Shown here in pieces: positions 34,147 through 46,754 of a stretch of 64,000 nucleotides of DNA. The notes under the pieces are model-generated. The model was not told where the DNA came from and did no database searches. It saw only the letters and a list, made by a program, of their open reading frames with translations. Position 1 is the first letter of the stretch, and every line of letters starts with the position of its first letter. The translations under genes and the position numbers were made by a program. Source of the stretch: Eretmocerus hayati. Lineage: Eukaryota; Arthropoda; Insecta; Hymenoptera; Aphelinidae. The stretch covers positions 16,452,467 to 16,516,466 of the forward strand of contig CM056743.1 in assembly GCA_029851415.1 (NCBI GenBank), written 5' to 3'.

Positions 34147-34823
34147 GTAAATCATCTTCAGTAAGTACGGTGCTATCAAATCTTGTACAGTAACAGGTAT
34201 TCGAGTGATGATTTGTCGTGATGTAAGCCGATGAGAGTAGCATAACCTCTATAGGTTATGTTGAATTTTTCCGTTCTGAACTTTTCTCTTCCTCCTCTGA
34301 TCTCAGGATTCTGCACAAACTCAGTTGATTGTACCTGCAGCGCTCCACAATTGGTAGAATTACATTTTCTCCGTAGATGAGAGAGAATTTCCATCACTCA
34401 TACTTATTTGGGATATAGACTTTGAGCTCTCCTCTCTCTTTTCTTACTTTACTTTGATTAGTACTTGCACAATTTCTGTTGTTTTAAAAAAAATGGTAAG
34501 AAAAGTCATTATCTATGGTCAGCGCTGATAGTGCATGTGTGGAGCACAATCGATGTCTTCATACTATTTTCATCTAATAGTAATCCAGCTTCTCGTAGGC
34601 CATCTTCAAATTGAAAATTGAAAAATGTAACAAGTGATTGACAATTATATCTAACTTGAGTCTTGCGGAACCATTAAAGAGTAAAACCAAATGTTTGATT
34701 GAGTGAATTTGACTGTTCGAGTGGTATCAGAGAATAGTAAATAGATGTGGAAGTGATTTTTTTTTATCTGTTTGAATGTTGCAGGTTGAATTGTACATAG
34801 TAGTAATTTGTAGCTCCACTTCC

Positions 34824-36429
34824 ATGGATTCAACATTAATTCCTGTGAAAATTAATAGAGGAGGACAACCACGCCATGCTGCTTGGTCTAGCTACAATGT
34901 TGTGAAGGGGGTGAAAGCTGAATGTAAATTCTGCTCTCATGTTTACACGAAAACCTGTTTCAAAACTCTGAATAATCACACATTAGTATTGCAAATCTAT
35001 TATCGTACACGAGTATAGTATATTGTTAATGGATGAGGATACTAAGTAACTTGGCGAACCATTTTTTTCCAGATTGAGGTGCCCCAAAAATCCTGATGCC
35101 AAAATTGTCAAAGCAGAGCAAAGTCAGTCCAAACCCAACGGAGGTGCAAGTATTGATAGATCTGTGAATAAGCAACGCAGTCTTGGAATTTTAGAAGCTC
35201 AAAAAGGTCTGAATAATTCACCTGCTGAGAAACGACTGAGTGTTAACAGTTCAGTGTTCCAACAAAATCAGTCTATTTCGCCTGCCAAAAACCGGCGTAG
35301 TATAGAGAATTTGGAATCGCAGAAGATCATGAACAAGGCCAAGCGAGATGATGCGCTGATAAAGTTGTTTCTCAGGCTTGGCACTTCTATTGATTTACTG
35401 GACTCAGTCCATTTGAAGCATTTTATAGATGTATCGGATGAGCTGTACGAGATTCCTAAATCTGATGAAATGGAGAATGTGATCACCCCTCAAGCCCTTG
35501 ATGATTATGTAGTAAGTAAGTCTGAGGTCATGAAAAGTAATGTAATGTTTGTGCAATGTTCTCTCTGCGAGAATGGCAAATCAATTGCAGCTAGGTTTCT
35601 CATCGACCACGAACATCGTAATATTGGCATAGGTTGCAAAATAGTGGAACTACTTGACGCAAACAGTTTCGACCATTTTTGCCAGTCTTCGGTGGAGAAA
35701 TGTGTACAAATGTACAAAGTTCTTATATTCTCCATAGTTCATAATACGCGTTTTGATTGCCCAGATATTGAATACTCAAAATCTCACAGTGTGCAGTATA
35801 TACAGAGTCTTTCTATTTTGATGCGAGATTTGCAAAATGAATACCACATTGATGATAGTACCCCCGATGACGAAGCTGTCCAGAATGAACGTCGCATTTC
35901 GATTTTGAATAATTTAAGAGAAAAAATCTCTAGAGAAAATGCTGCTGGTTCAGCCACAAAATATATCATGGATCTCCTAGAGGACGAAGAATTTGATTGT
36001 AAAGAGTCAACGAAGGAGCTAATCAATAATTCTTTACAAACTGTTCATTTTGCATGTGAGTTCCTTATTCCAAAGTTCCGAATGAAGTACATTCGAAATG
36101 ACGAGACCAGAACTGCAGTGAATCGCTTCATGCTTGCTAAATTGAAGACAACGGAATCCGTCTCAGATTACAACGAGATGGGCAATTTCTTTGAATATTT
36201 TCAATTACCAGGCGTAGATGACAAATTCGAGTTTTGGCAGTTCGCCATGACTGAAGGAAAACCATTCAGTAAATCCGCTTTGGATTCATACAGCATTCCT
36301 GCGCTTCCAAAATTGATAAATTCATCTGAATTTGCAGCATTGTATGATCCTTTGTGGGAAACTGATAAAATGATGAGAACTTTGGCTCTGATTGTTTTCC
36401 TCGGAGACCAAGAAATCTTTTTTGAATAA
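34824..36429 (+). CDS. BED zinc finger / hAT-transposase-derived protein, intact main exon
   Basis: The first coding exon starts at ATG 34824 and encodes a BED-type zinc-finger start: AAWSSYNVVKGVKAECKFCS, with C-x2-C then LNNH. The second exon (after TTTTTTTCCAG at 35072) supplies LRCPKNPDAK, completing an H-x3-C pair, and then runs about 450 codons without a stop. It contains a hAT-like region (ALIKLFLRLGTSIDLLDSVH). Near the end, FWQFAMTEGKPFSKSALDSY followed by SIPALPKL resembles the hAT dimerisation domain. The usual VTDN catalytic block is not visible. The exact splice between the exons is unclear: the canonical GT donor TTA-GTATTG gives the wrong phase, so a base may be missing or an unusual site used. 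Lost catalytic motif with an intact frame suggests a domesticated transposase; a young non-autonomous relative is the alternative. Confidence 0.7.
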
Positions 36430-36588
36430 GGTCTCAACCACTTTTCATTTTTATCTACGTTCTTTTATTTTTATTTTTATTTTTATCTACATACTATCTA
36501 AATTCTCAAATTGTTTCAACTCACCTATTTGTTGTCACAAAAAAGTCACTAGACCTAGGATTGACAAAAATTCTCAATCAATCTCTAA

Positions 36589-36917
36589 CAAGGGGAGTCC
36601 AGAGTCTCCGGGTCCTGAAATCTCACCAAAATTTTTTCACAGTTTCGTACCACCTAAAATATGGAGAATCCAGAGTAACTCCGTCAAATGGGCCTCCTGT
36701 TCAAAGTTACAGCCCATGACATTAACATTGCCCATATAGGCCCATGTTAAAGAGTGATATATATAGATATACTGGCAACGCTAACATTTTTGCTTGTAGC
36801 TCTGGACAGGAAGCCCATTTGACAGAGTTGCTTTGGGTTCTTCATATTCTAGGTGGCACAAAACTGTAAAGAAATTTTGGTGAGATTTCAGGACCCGGAG
36901 ACTCCGGACTCCCCTTG
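36589..36917. mobile_element. palindromic MITE, copy 2
   Basis: Same family as the MITE at 12325: CAAGGGGAGTCC at the left, GGACTCCCCTTG at the right, arms of about 150 bp around an AT-rich centre. Flanked by TAA on both sides (36586-36588, 36918-36920), a clean 3-bp target duplication. Confidence 0.9.
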
Positions 36918-37128
36918 TAAGTACTTAAAGGATATGAATTGGATCCTTGAAAGATGTTCCTAGATTAGTTCAACAAGGCTGAGTTCCGTATTTATATTAT
37001 TAAGATGGAGTCAATCTAACAATGTACCCGAATACAGTGATACTGTGTGTTACTCACGTGTGTATGTACATGATTAATTGATTGATGAAAATCAATTCAT
37101 CACCAACTTGGTAGCACTGACGCTCTAG

Positions 37129-38420
37129 CTATAGATCATTATCGTCACTGATCCAAATGTGGTATTTGATCGAGTAATAAATATCAATCAACATACACGA
37201 CCTCTCAGGAGTCAAGCGGTTCCTGTATACATTGTGGACGTGAGACCAGCTAGAAAACATTCCTTCTATTGTTGCTGTTGATGCTGGTATGAGCAGAATT
37301 TTCACAGCAGCCTCGCTCAAATTTGGGAATCCTTCCCACTTCATCAAATGCCAGAAAGCGATGGAAGTTTTGCAGGCGTTGGCTAATTCTTCATAATTAT
37401 GGATGTTCTCAAAGTATCGATCGTACTCTTCGATCACTTGCACATCGAAATTCTGATGCAAGAAGTCCTCAGCCCGATCTAAGAGTATCGGATCCTGCAT
37501 GAAAACATGGCAAGAAGGATCTAAGACATTTGCAAGGTATCCGACTGGATATACTGCTTTCTCCATGTGCTGCTGGATCAGTTGAGCATGGGGATGATTT
37601 CCCAAATCCAAGCCATACCACATCTCAGTGGCCTCTCCCACATTGAATTTTGGTGACTGGCATTGATTTATCAGGCGGCAGAGCGGATTCAGGAGTCTGA
37701 TTGAGTACGCAATTCACATTCGGAAATCAACATCATGTAAAAGGATCTCTCTGACTTCGGGATCTACACGTGCATCATCTTCTCGGCATATTGCTCGCAA
37801 GTAGCCATAATTATTTCATACAGTCAGCAACGAATCTCTGAAATAGCAGGATCTAATTTCTGTCCAGTTTTGTACCCTAGTGCCACCTCTAGCGACAAGG
37901 CGAGCATCAAGGCCAGGCTTCTTGTATTCCACAACGACCATGGAAAGATTCTTCTTCTGATCTTCATCGATGAAATGCTTGATCAAAGGTTGGCGCTGTG
38001 ACTATTGCAAGTTGATTGCAACATATACTGATTCTGCCTCTCAGGATCAATTAAAATCCTTGCAATTTGACCAGCCTTGACTATCTTGGAGTCGTTATCA
38101 GTCACTATTGCATGGATGTTTGTGTTGAAGCGTTGAAATGCTTCGAGTATTACCTCATCGATAACGCTTGCCAAATTCTCTGAATCCTCGCTTTCTATCG
38201 AAAAATCTCTGCATGTCAGGGAAGCGTGGTCGCAAGGAGAGTCTCTAATAGAAAATCATACCCTTCTTTAGTAAGATTCTTCCAGAAAAAGTTCTAGATA
38301 AATTATCAAAATCGTTCTTCATGCAGTCTCAAGGCTTTGGCGATAGGAGGCATTTTTCCTCCAAGTGCTCTCGAGAGAATTTTGGTTACTTCGCAGGAGC
38401 ACAACTTCGTAACTTTGTAT
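37129..38420 (-). pseudogene. decayed hAT transposase
   Basis: Read on the minus strand. A catalytic-region piece is at 38174-37983 (FNTNIHAIVTDNDSKIVKAG, then STCNSHSANL, the usual hAT VTDN and C-x2-H blocks). Next comes KKPGLDARLVARGGTRVQNW. A dimerisation domain closes it, KWEGFPNLSEAAVKILLIPA, then FSSWSHVHNVYRNRLTPE, ending at TAG 37129. At least two in-frame stops (near 37820 and 37715) and frame changes near 37980 and 38180 break it. The 5' part beyond 38420 is not recognised. It lies tail-to-tail with the BED-hAT gene but appears to be a different hAT lineage. Confidence 0.85.
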
Positions 38421-41400
38421 AAAACAATTAAGTGGTTAGTCTCTTCGATCGAAATTCATAATCTCGTGCTCAAGTACACACCAAATTCGTAATGCGTTGT
38501 TTACCTAATCATAAGTATATTCAAAAGGACAGTCCAAGAACAGCATTAGAATCATAACCACCATTACTCTCTGTCTGGACATTAGAGTCAAAATTTAATT
38601 AAAAAATTATATTAAAAATATTCCCCACCTTCACCTGGCTATTATATCCTTTTTGGCAAAAAGGTATTAATCAATTCTGTCGATATCTTTATGATGTAAA
38701 TCTCGCTACAATAATCCCCGAAAACTCAACGAATTTTGATTCATTGAATGAAACCTATAAAAGACGTGAAATAATGCATGGTTTTGATCATCAGTTGCGC
38801 TACGCGTAAATTCTTCAATAATGATCCTTGCCAATATTGAATTTTGCCTGTGCGGCCTGTGGTTCTTACTCGATATTATCTTACTGTATAACGAGTGTGA
38901 CCACTGAGTGATCGAACGTGGAGCCAAAGGTACAAACTGTGCGTTCGAAACCAAGCTGAACTATTGTTACTTTTTTCCACTGCAGAGAAGCAATTGAATA
39001 GGTCAGGTATACTGCCGTACATGATGAAAAAGTACGTAACCACCATTTTGAATATTTCGAGTTATTCATATCGCTCGATAGCTGGTGTAATACTCTTTCT
39101 CATCGTGCAAATAGAAAAATTGAAAAAAATTGAAGCACTTCAAACCTGAATCAATTGAATGAAAAATGCAGATCACAAAGTTTGAAATTAGTCGTAAGTA
39201 ACATCAATTCTATAAAGTGATGACGCTGAGCCCCGAAAGGACCACGCGAGTGCCCTTGCGTCGTTTGAGCCTCAATGACGTCTACTCGTACACAAGAGTT
39301 GCACTCGCCAGCGCTGGATATACACCGAGTGACGACGCAATTGCCCTTGCGTCTGTTAAACTGTGTAATCTCGAAATGGTCAATGACGCAAGTGACATGA
39401 AGATTTCTCTGATAAGAAAATACAGATTCCTGACTTCACCACCAAATGAGAATAGCTGTTTTACCTGTAGATTGTAGTTTCGTTGTTATTGGATAAATAT
39501 TTCACCCGTTGTTGGGACCTTAAAGCCTTTCGCAATTCTCTCGATTCCAACTGAATGGTGGTTACGTACTCTCCTACTATGTTTGGCAGTATAATGGACG
39601 AGTTGCCAATTCACCTAGTCATGAATGTAAAATTTCATGGAATACTCGTAGAAACCTTAACACAAGTAGTAGACAAATGGGGAATTCATCTGCCAACGTA
39701 CCAGTCTTGATTTGTTAAGATTCTACGCAAGAACCTCGAAAGCTATTTGAGAACATTTTGAGGAGCACTTGAAACGTGACCCGAGTAAATTTTTGTCCTA
39801 TCAATGCATAGAAAATGTGCGGTTAATAAAAATGCAAGTACAATCATCGGTATATGGACTGATCAAAACTCTGTAACGTTGAGGCAAACAATGAAAGATC
39901 TGTTTTGGAATTGAGACAATAGAATTGAAAAGATCCGAGTAATAATGTATTGCGACTACTTGATTCCAAACCATGGATTTGTGATGGGTAAAGAGCGATC
40001 TGTTGAGCAATCTCAACATTTTTACGATGGCTAATGAAATTTTAATTTCATTCTACAAGCCTTGCTGAGCACGTACTTGAGTAAAGTCGATCTTCGTAAA
40101 AAAAAAAAAAAAAAATAGTGTACAGAGAAAAATATACGGTTATAACATTTTGGGGCAATCATGTGCACTTATAACAAGCATGATCCTCATCCTTCTTATT
40201 GGAAGTCTAGTTATCTTGAGAAACTTCAGGCTGTTTGTCGTTTCCCAAAACTTTGAGATAATTTAGCTGAATAAATTCAAGAATTTAGAAGATTCGAGCC
40301 TTCAATTCTACAGACAGTAAATATTCTCAATGGATGTTGAAAAGCTTGTCGTTTCCAGATTTTATAAGGATAAGATGTAAGAAAAACGCGCGACGAGAGC
40401 TACAGGCGTGAACCGCGTGAAAATATATCCCGAAAGGATTGTCAAAATTGATTACGGTAATAAAATTCGACGAACACTTACGATCATTGAGGAAATTGTT
40501 GGGAGATAGTACAGAATGGTAGCCATCAACGACGGTTTCGGATATTCATACAGAGAAGTAGAATTCAGATCAACTGAGTTGGATTCGTCCTACAAAGCTC
40601 GAAACCGTGATAACTTCTCGAGTATATTGTTTGTTGCATCAAACACGTAATTTTAAAGGAGTTTGTTCATTAACGACTACACAGCTGATGGAAGTACTCT
40701 AGCTGGTGTAAGGCGTTGCCGATACGTGGCCGAATTGGGGCGGACCGGTACTAAAGCCTCAGTATTCTCTGCCTCGCTGATTCTTGCGATGACGACTCTT
40801 TTATGAGTTGTTCCAAAGACACCCCCAACGAATTTCCCAAAGTTACGCCAGCTTACGGTACGTTTCACATTCTGCGGAAAATATCGCAATGGAATTCATT
40901 GTTCATTTTTACAATGCGATTTCGATGAATCGATTTTTGGAAACACCAACGATGAGTTCTTCATCATTTTGCGATTGACGATGCGTTCCAGCCTATTAAT
41001 GTTGGAGTAATGCAATCAACTCTTTGCAGTGGAAAGTTGTCACAATGAAAGTTTGCCCATGCTTCTTATCATCTATGCGAGAGCATGCAACATTGGCATA
41101 ACGACAAAGTTTTCGTAAGCCAACGGTCCAAAGATGAAATTGGTTTCTACGTGTGGAGCGTTATTTTGGAAGGAATATTGCGAGTGCGTCCGTATCATGA
41201 GTCCAATCGAGCTATACTTTTTGATCAACTGTGAGTAAAAATCGACGAACTGTGCGCTTTCACGTACAGTTTCACCGAAGTGCTACTACTCACGTTGAAT
41301 CCAAGAATATATTCAATGAAAAAGTAACCAGAGTGTTGATGTGGAATTTGTCGATACAGAAAACTCATAGGTTTTCGAATGCTATTGCACATGGAAATTT

Positions 41401-42140
41401 TGCTATTCAAGCAACTGGTAGTTAGTAGCCTGAGGCGAAATAGCATAAAATTTTTGTGAATATTTCGTCAGATTGTTGATCACATATTGTCAATCTATTA
41501 TCATATAACTGTACAGAACGGAAACCTAACTCTTACCCTACAGCAAGTTAATGAAATAAGTCGGATCAAATAACAATGAATGTAAAATCAATGTCTTCGT
41601 CATCATAATACCCATGAAATTTCATGAATTGGATGGTGCATTTGAGCGCTTTTTTCTGTCAGTTTTATCATTCTCACACTACGTCAGATATCTCGGGTGA
41701 AATAGAGCCGAATGGTCTAATTCACGAAATTAGAGCAATACATTTCAGCAAACTCAAGCACTTCAACGTAGTGCATTTTAATAACACTAAGAGTAAATTC
41801 TTTCAATTTGCAACGGATCATTGCACCAACAAAGTTCAACTATCATAAAATATTACGGGATGAGCCTGTATGATATGATTGATTTCTTGGCGTTATCACG
41901 CTTCCACCTTGCTGCGCACGAAGAGACTGAAAGAAATAAAGCGCATGCACTCCAACCCTCATAGAATGAATAAACTGTAATATGCCTGACCAGAAGGGGA
42001 ATTCAAAAGAAGTATCTGCTTCAGATTCTAATGAATGACGAGCACTGCGACATTTACAGCACCACGGCTCAATACTCTTCAACATGTTGCAAGTTTCTAT
42101 TCCGTCAAGTTCTTACAAAATTATTCTAGGTCTCTCTGAT
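38421..42140. other. no clear gene
   Basis: AT-rich DNA with scattered short frames. A poly-A run is at about 40099-40115. Nothing else is supported, apart from the weak ORF at 39220. Confidence 0.35.
39220..39477 (+). CDS. weak ORF, 85 aa
   Basis: ATG-ACG start, TAG stop. Locally GC-rich and protein-like (LSLNDVYSYTRVALASAGYT, then DDAIALASVKLCNLEMV), with no family recognised. Isolated, with no promoter or splice context seen. Confidence 0.2.
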   Translation: MTLSPERTTRVPLRRLSLNDVYSYTRVALASAGYTPSDDAIALASVKLCNLEMVNDASDMKISLIRKYRFLTSPPNENSCFTCRL

Positions 42141-42141
42141 G

Positions 42142-42672
42142 TTAAGGTAGTTGTACACTCAAATGCAAAATATACCAGAATGTCACCAGAGTTGGGGAGA
42201 ATTTAGTTCAAGTGTTAATGAACACCTGTGCAAAATTTCAAAATGATTGACCGTTTTGTTTCAGAGTGGTAGTCATCAAAATTCGTCACTTTAAGCATGG
42301 CGCTCATGCGGGATCGTCGACTCCCATATAAACGCAATAATAAAAGTTGCGGGTTTTTGATGGCTACTAGTCCGAAACAAAACAGTCAATTATTCTGAAA
42401 TTTTGCACAGAAGTTCATTAACACTTGAACTAAATCCTCCCCAACTTTGGTGATTTTCTGGTATACAGTGGAATCTCTCTTAAGGGATACCCCCTTCTAG
42501 CGGAAACCTCTCAATAACGGACAATTTTTAGCGACCAGCAGAAGTATAATCACAGAAATGAACCTCTGATTAGCGGACACCTCCGGATAGCGGACAGTTT
42601 TGATGTAACCAGAGGTGTCCGTGCGACCGGAGATTTCACTGTATTTTCAGGTTTAGTGTACAACTACCTTAA
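42142..42672. mobile_element. foldback MITE with TTAA flanks
   Basis: Ends GGTAGTTGTACACT and AGTGTACAACTACC, each flanked by TTAA (42142-42145 and 42669-42672). The inner arms match (TCAAGTGTTAATGAAC with GTTCATTAACACTTGA). TTAA duplications are typical of piggyBac-type elements. A second MITE is nested in the right arm. Confidence 0.8.
42466..42641. mobile_element. nested Tc1/mariner (pogo-like) MITE
   Basis: 176 bp, ends CAGTGGAATCTC and GGAGATTTCACTG, flanked by TA on both sides (42464-42465, 42642-42643). Inside are several copies of TAGCGGACA/GGTGTCCG. The TA duplication and CAGTG ends fit Tc1/mariner-pogo. It lies in the right arm of the TTAA-flanked element, so it is younger. Confidence 0.85.
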
Positions 42673-42879
42673 ATGAATCAGATTGAGGTGAGACGAGCTC
42701 AGGAGTTGAATTCGCAGAACACCGCCAAATACGCCAAAATATCAGCCGATTGCCATTCAAAGGATGAATAGCGTGGGAGTCTTACTGCATGCAAAATGAT
42801 CGCGGATGTGGCTAATCATGAACATTTCCGGAGGGCATCCGTCGATACAGCATGATATTCTACCGAGGAGTTCGCTTAC

Positions 42880-43520
42880 CTGTCCACAGTAGTTCACCCT
42901 TCTCCCAGTACTGACAGCTTAAATCAGAGCACAACTTAGCTCCAAACTTCATCCGCTGCAATATCTTGCCTTTCTGATCCTTCCCATTATACATGAATGA
43001 CGCTTCCTCAATTTGAGAGATAATGAACTCACCCTTTCCATCAAATACCACCTCGGTGATGTTGGATGATGCTTCACAACACCGTATCCATCACCAAAGT
43101 TCCAAAATATGTCCCAGTTATCGATTAACAATCTGACCACTGATTACAGATAATGGATAAATGAAAAGTATTGCGGAAATGTACTCTTCGCCTCTCATTG
43201 TACGCGTCCTTCATCCAAGAGAGGAGTAATTGATATTTTGACGTGTAATATGTCTATGATATCTTTACCTGCCTACTTCTCACCTAGGATTACCTCCTCG
43301 TGTCTCATAAAATTTGGAGAATTTGTCAGATTGATTGTAACAAGCTCCTCAGGAGCTAATCTGACTCTTCAGGATTCAAAATCCGAAAGGACATATTTCC
43401 ATCACGCACTGAGAATATCAGTTTTATCGAGCTTTTCTGGCAAGTCACTTTCTTTGTCCGGATCATTGGTAATCAATCCCAGTCGGGGAGTTCCACAACA
43501 AATCACTGAAGTTCACAAAT
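42880..43520 (-). pseudogene. decayed coding sequence, unknown family
   Basis: The minus strand shows several protein-like blocks in changing frames: KESDLPEKLDKTDILS, NMSFRILNPEESD, ELVTINLTNSPNFMRHEEV, then after an acceptor (GTAATCAG, near 43143) NWDIFWNFGDGYGVVKHH, FDGKGEFIISQIEEASFMYN and SCQYWEKGELLWTG, ending at a donor (GGACAG-GTAAGC at 42880). Frame changes and stops separate the blocks, one of them at about 43070. It looks like exons of a real but broken gene. I do not recognise the family. Confidence 0.35.
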
Positions 43521-43861
43521 TCATCGTGGAATTTTGTTGTGACTTTGTGGGTACAAATTCATCGTGAAATTCTGTTGAGATTTTGTAGGAAAACAATGAT
43601 CGTGATCAATTTCCACTGATTCGTATGGTGAGAGCACTGCAACTGCCTCACAAAGATGTTCGCTCATATCAGACAGTATTGAAATCACACGCCAAGGAGT
43701 CATGTGATCAGGTTGATTATCACTCGTCCAGAATGACATTGGCTGAGATTTGCGATGAGAATAAGGTTAAGGAGTGGTATAAAGAAGAACATGCACATCT
43801 GTTCTAATTAATAAAAATCAGCTGATGTGAATTGAGATATCGATCGTAGTAGTTTCCTGAC
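43521..43861. other. short tandem duplication and a weak frame
   Basis: A 38-39-bp tandem pair starting ACAAATTCATCGTG occurs near 43515-43595. A 60-codon plus-strand frame (43625-43807) is protein-like but unsupported, and the opposite strand is also open. Confidence 0.3.
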
Positions 43862-43960
43862 GAATCAAAAGGCGCGGTAGCGCCTTGTTGGCGAGTATGT
43901 ATAGGAGAAAAACTTGCAGCGCTGCCGTAACCTTGTATATGCCAAGTTGGGGTTTTTTAA
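43862..43960 (+). repeat. repeat with AAGGCGC-GGTA-GCGCCTT hairpin, copy 1
   Basis: A 7-bp stem with a 4-base loop, followed by GTTGGCGAGTATGTATAGG and a GCTGCCGTAACCTTGTATATG box. An inverted relative is at about 58195-58315, where the loop is GGCA and the same boxes occur. Likely part of a dispersed mobile element. Confidence 0.55.
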
Positions 43961-45929
43961 TCTCTCGTTCTGCCTCGATCATAGAATATTATGGATTCTT
44001 GCGCTCATCAGCCCCAATCTGCCCCAATAATTGCGAGTTTGGTCATTTCTCTATCGAAATACTATTTTGTTTCGTCGATGTATAAACTGATAGCGACGTA
44101 CCACAACCGACGAATTTGTGACCCTTCCCGACGAAATTCATCGTGGATTTTAGTTTCCAGTCACTTCCGAGATTCGACTCATCTCGAAGTCGACACTGCG
44201 TCGGTGCGATACAATCGGCCTTGTGTGCGTAAATGAACGACTAACGCTATATAACAATGCAAGCTAGCAGAAGATCTACCATTCAGATTCTGTTCCAGAT
44301 GAGTGTTTATTCTCTGCACGAGTATCGAGTACAGTGAAGATCTAATACAAATTGATGCCAATCTTAATTGTTGGTATACTAGTAGAAAAGAAGCCACCTA
44401 ATTTATGCTTTCTTGTTCGCAAAGATTCAAAAATCAAGGTCTGATAGCCAATCTTGCTGTTGTGCAGTGCAAGGTGGAGTCTCGAGAATAATCTTCAAAT
44501 ATATTTGGAGAGTTTATGATGCATGGGTACCAGCATTCATGTAAATTTTATCAGTGAATTGACTTTTACTCCCTTCGATACTTGAGATAGACCTGACTCT
44601 GAAGCTATGAATGGTGTATGTCAAGTTCATAATCTACTCTAGTGAGAGAATGACATTGCAACCAATGTATTATCACTCAAGCCATTCTCGTATCTCACCA
44701 AAAACTTATTCGGATCCAACACAAAAGGGATCGTCTCTCATATTCAGATGTTGTGGGACTGGTTGGTCCTATCAATGACTGTCCATGAAACAGTTGTTGT
44801 GATATGTGTAGTGATCTCTGATGCTGCTTCAATCAATTTTATATAGCATACTCTCATTCCATATCACTGCACATCTTAGTCTTGGCTACACTTTCACTCT
44901 TGATTTGTGGATCTAAGCTGTCTTGACGTGCCACTTACATTCATGCTAAAGACTTCATCAAGAGCTAGTGGGCATACGTCAATTCCTAAATATGTCTAAT
45001 TGAGAGTTATTCAGGGTTCATCTGATTCATTAAAATTATTATCGAGAAAGTGCAGCACATTTACGCTTTTAGAGAGAATTGGTAAGTTCAACTTGAAAAA
45101 ATGTAGGGCGGAGAAGTCGATCAACATAGAAACTGGATCCATACATTCATCTGGATGTACTTTGAGGATCATTCTGTCTGTCATCGAAGCACTTCTCACA
45201 TAACGCTATCGAATCTCCATTCTCAAAATGACTTCTCACACAGCACTTGAACTTCTTAATGTGACACAAATAATTAATGTCCTAGTTGAAATTCGTTCAA
45301 GTTTTTGGTTTCCAAATAGAGTTGAGGAACAGATTCATTGACATAATTGCATATTTCATTTGTTAGTCACCCATTAGTAGGTCATTTTGGTAAATGGGAT
45401 CCTCTCTTCTTGAAGAGCGGATGAACCAACTCGTGACAGAAATTTTCACAATCCAGAAGTTTTTCATCAACAGAAAACCTCCTACTATGACGAGTAGAGT
45501 CGAGAGTCTTTGCATCAACTCAAGTTGAATTTCATGAACTAATTCCAAGCTATCGACAACAAAAAGTTGTACTGCTCCAGATTCTGTTGCTTGGGGTTGA
45601 ATAATACTAGTGATATCGTCGCTCGCTCACGCTCGCTCCGTTCTGTGAGGTATAAGTACGTGGCAATCGACTTCTTAAGAAATCCTTGAGAAAATTGTGA
45701 ACGTCTGAATGACCAGAATGGAAATGACCAGAATGGAAGAATTACTCAATTCAAGACTAGGGTGTAACGCTAGAATTAAATCTTTCCAAAACACTAAGTT
45801 ATATAAGAAGTCCAATGATTCTTGGATGCATGGATAATTCAGTAAAACAGCAATATTATCGTAAGCATGAACGAATATTCATCAGTTTATTCTTACATCT
45901 AATTAGAACATAAATTTTATATATTTCTG
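43961..45929. other. no gene recognised
   Basis: AT-rich intergenic DNA with chance frames on both strands. Confidence 0.4.
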
Positions 45930-46430
45930 CAAATCACATCCTTTTCATCACATCATTATCAACAACAACATCATCATCAACTACTCCATTTTGATCATCA
46001 TCATCATTATCATTACCATTCAGTCATCATTCACTCCATTCTTTCATCATCATTCAATCATTATACCCCCATCATCACCATTCTTTACTCACATCAACCC
46101 AACACGCCAATGATCGCCGATGGAGAGATGAAACTCATCTCTATTGAGGAGGGTGAGGTAAACATTCAATCTTTTCATCATCATCATCAATCATTACATC
46201 TTCATCAGCTTCATCATCATCATCATCTTCCTCATCATCATCTTCATCATCATCATCATTCTCATCATCATCATCATCATCATCCTCATGTTCATCAGTA
46301 TCATCATTGTAAGTTCACCAATGATCGCCAACTTGGAGGTGAATCCTTGCACGCAGGTAAGCCGCCTTCGGGTGCAGAGATCGCGTCCGAATTCACATCC
46401 AAGTAGGAGGCTGAGGTGATCATCCATTCC
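45930..46430 (+). repeat. ATC/ATT-rich microsatellite with embedded unit
   Basis: Long runs of CATCAT with interruptions (densest at 46165-46305). One strand could encode a His-rich peptide, judged an accident of the repeat. The segment also holds a first, partial copy of the hairpin unit found in the 936-bp tandem repeat (46311-46411). Confidence 0.8.
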
Positions 46431-46754
46431 ATTACATCACAATTATCCATCCGTTTCATATACAGACTATTTTATCATCATCATAACCATCATTAACACT
46501 TCATTCAATCATCATCAAAGAACATCAGATATCATAACATCAAACATTCACTAAACCATTCATTAACTTCATTAACTGAACATTACCATTCAATCATCAT
46601 CCACTCCATTCCTCGATTATCATTCATTCACCATACCTCCATCACCACCATTCTTTAACTACATCAACTCCATTCACTCACCATTAAAAAACATCAAATA
46701 TTCTCACATCAAACATTCACCAAACTATTAAATCATTAAAACATCATATATCAA

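Noticed and set aside
46110..46406. His-rich 98-codon frame
   Set aside because: Created by CAT repeats of the microsatellite; no independent coding evidence.
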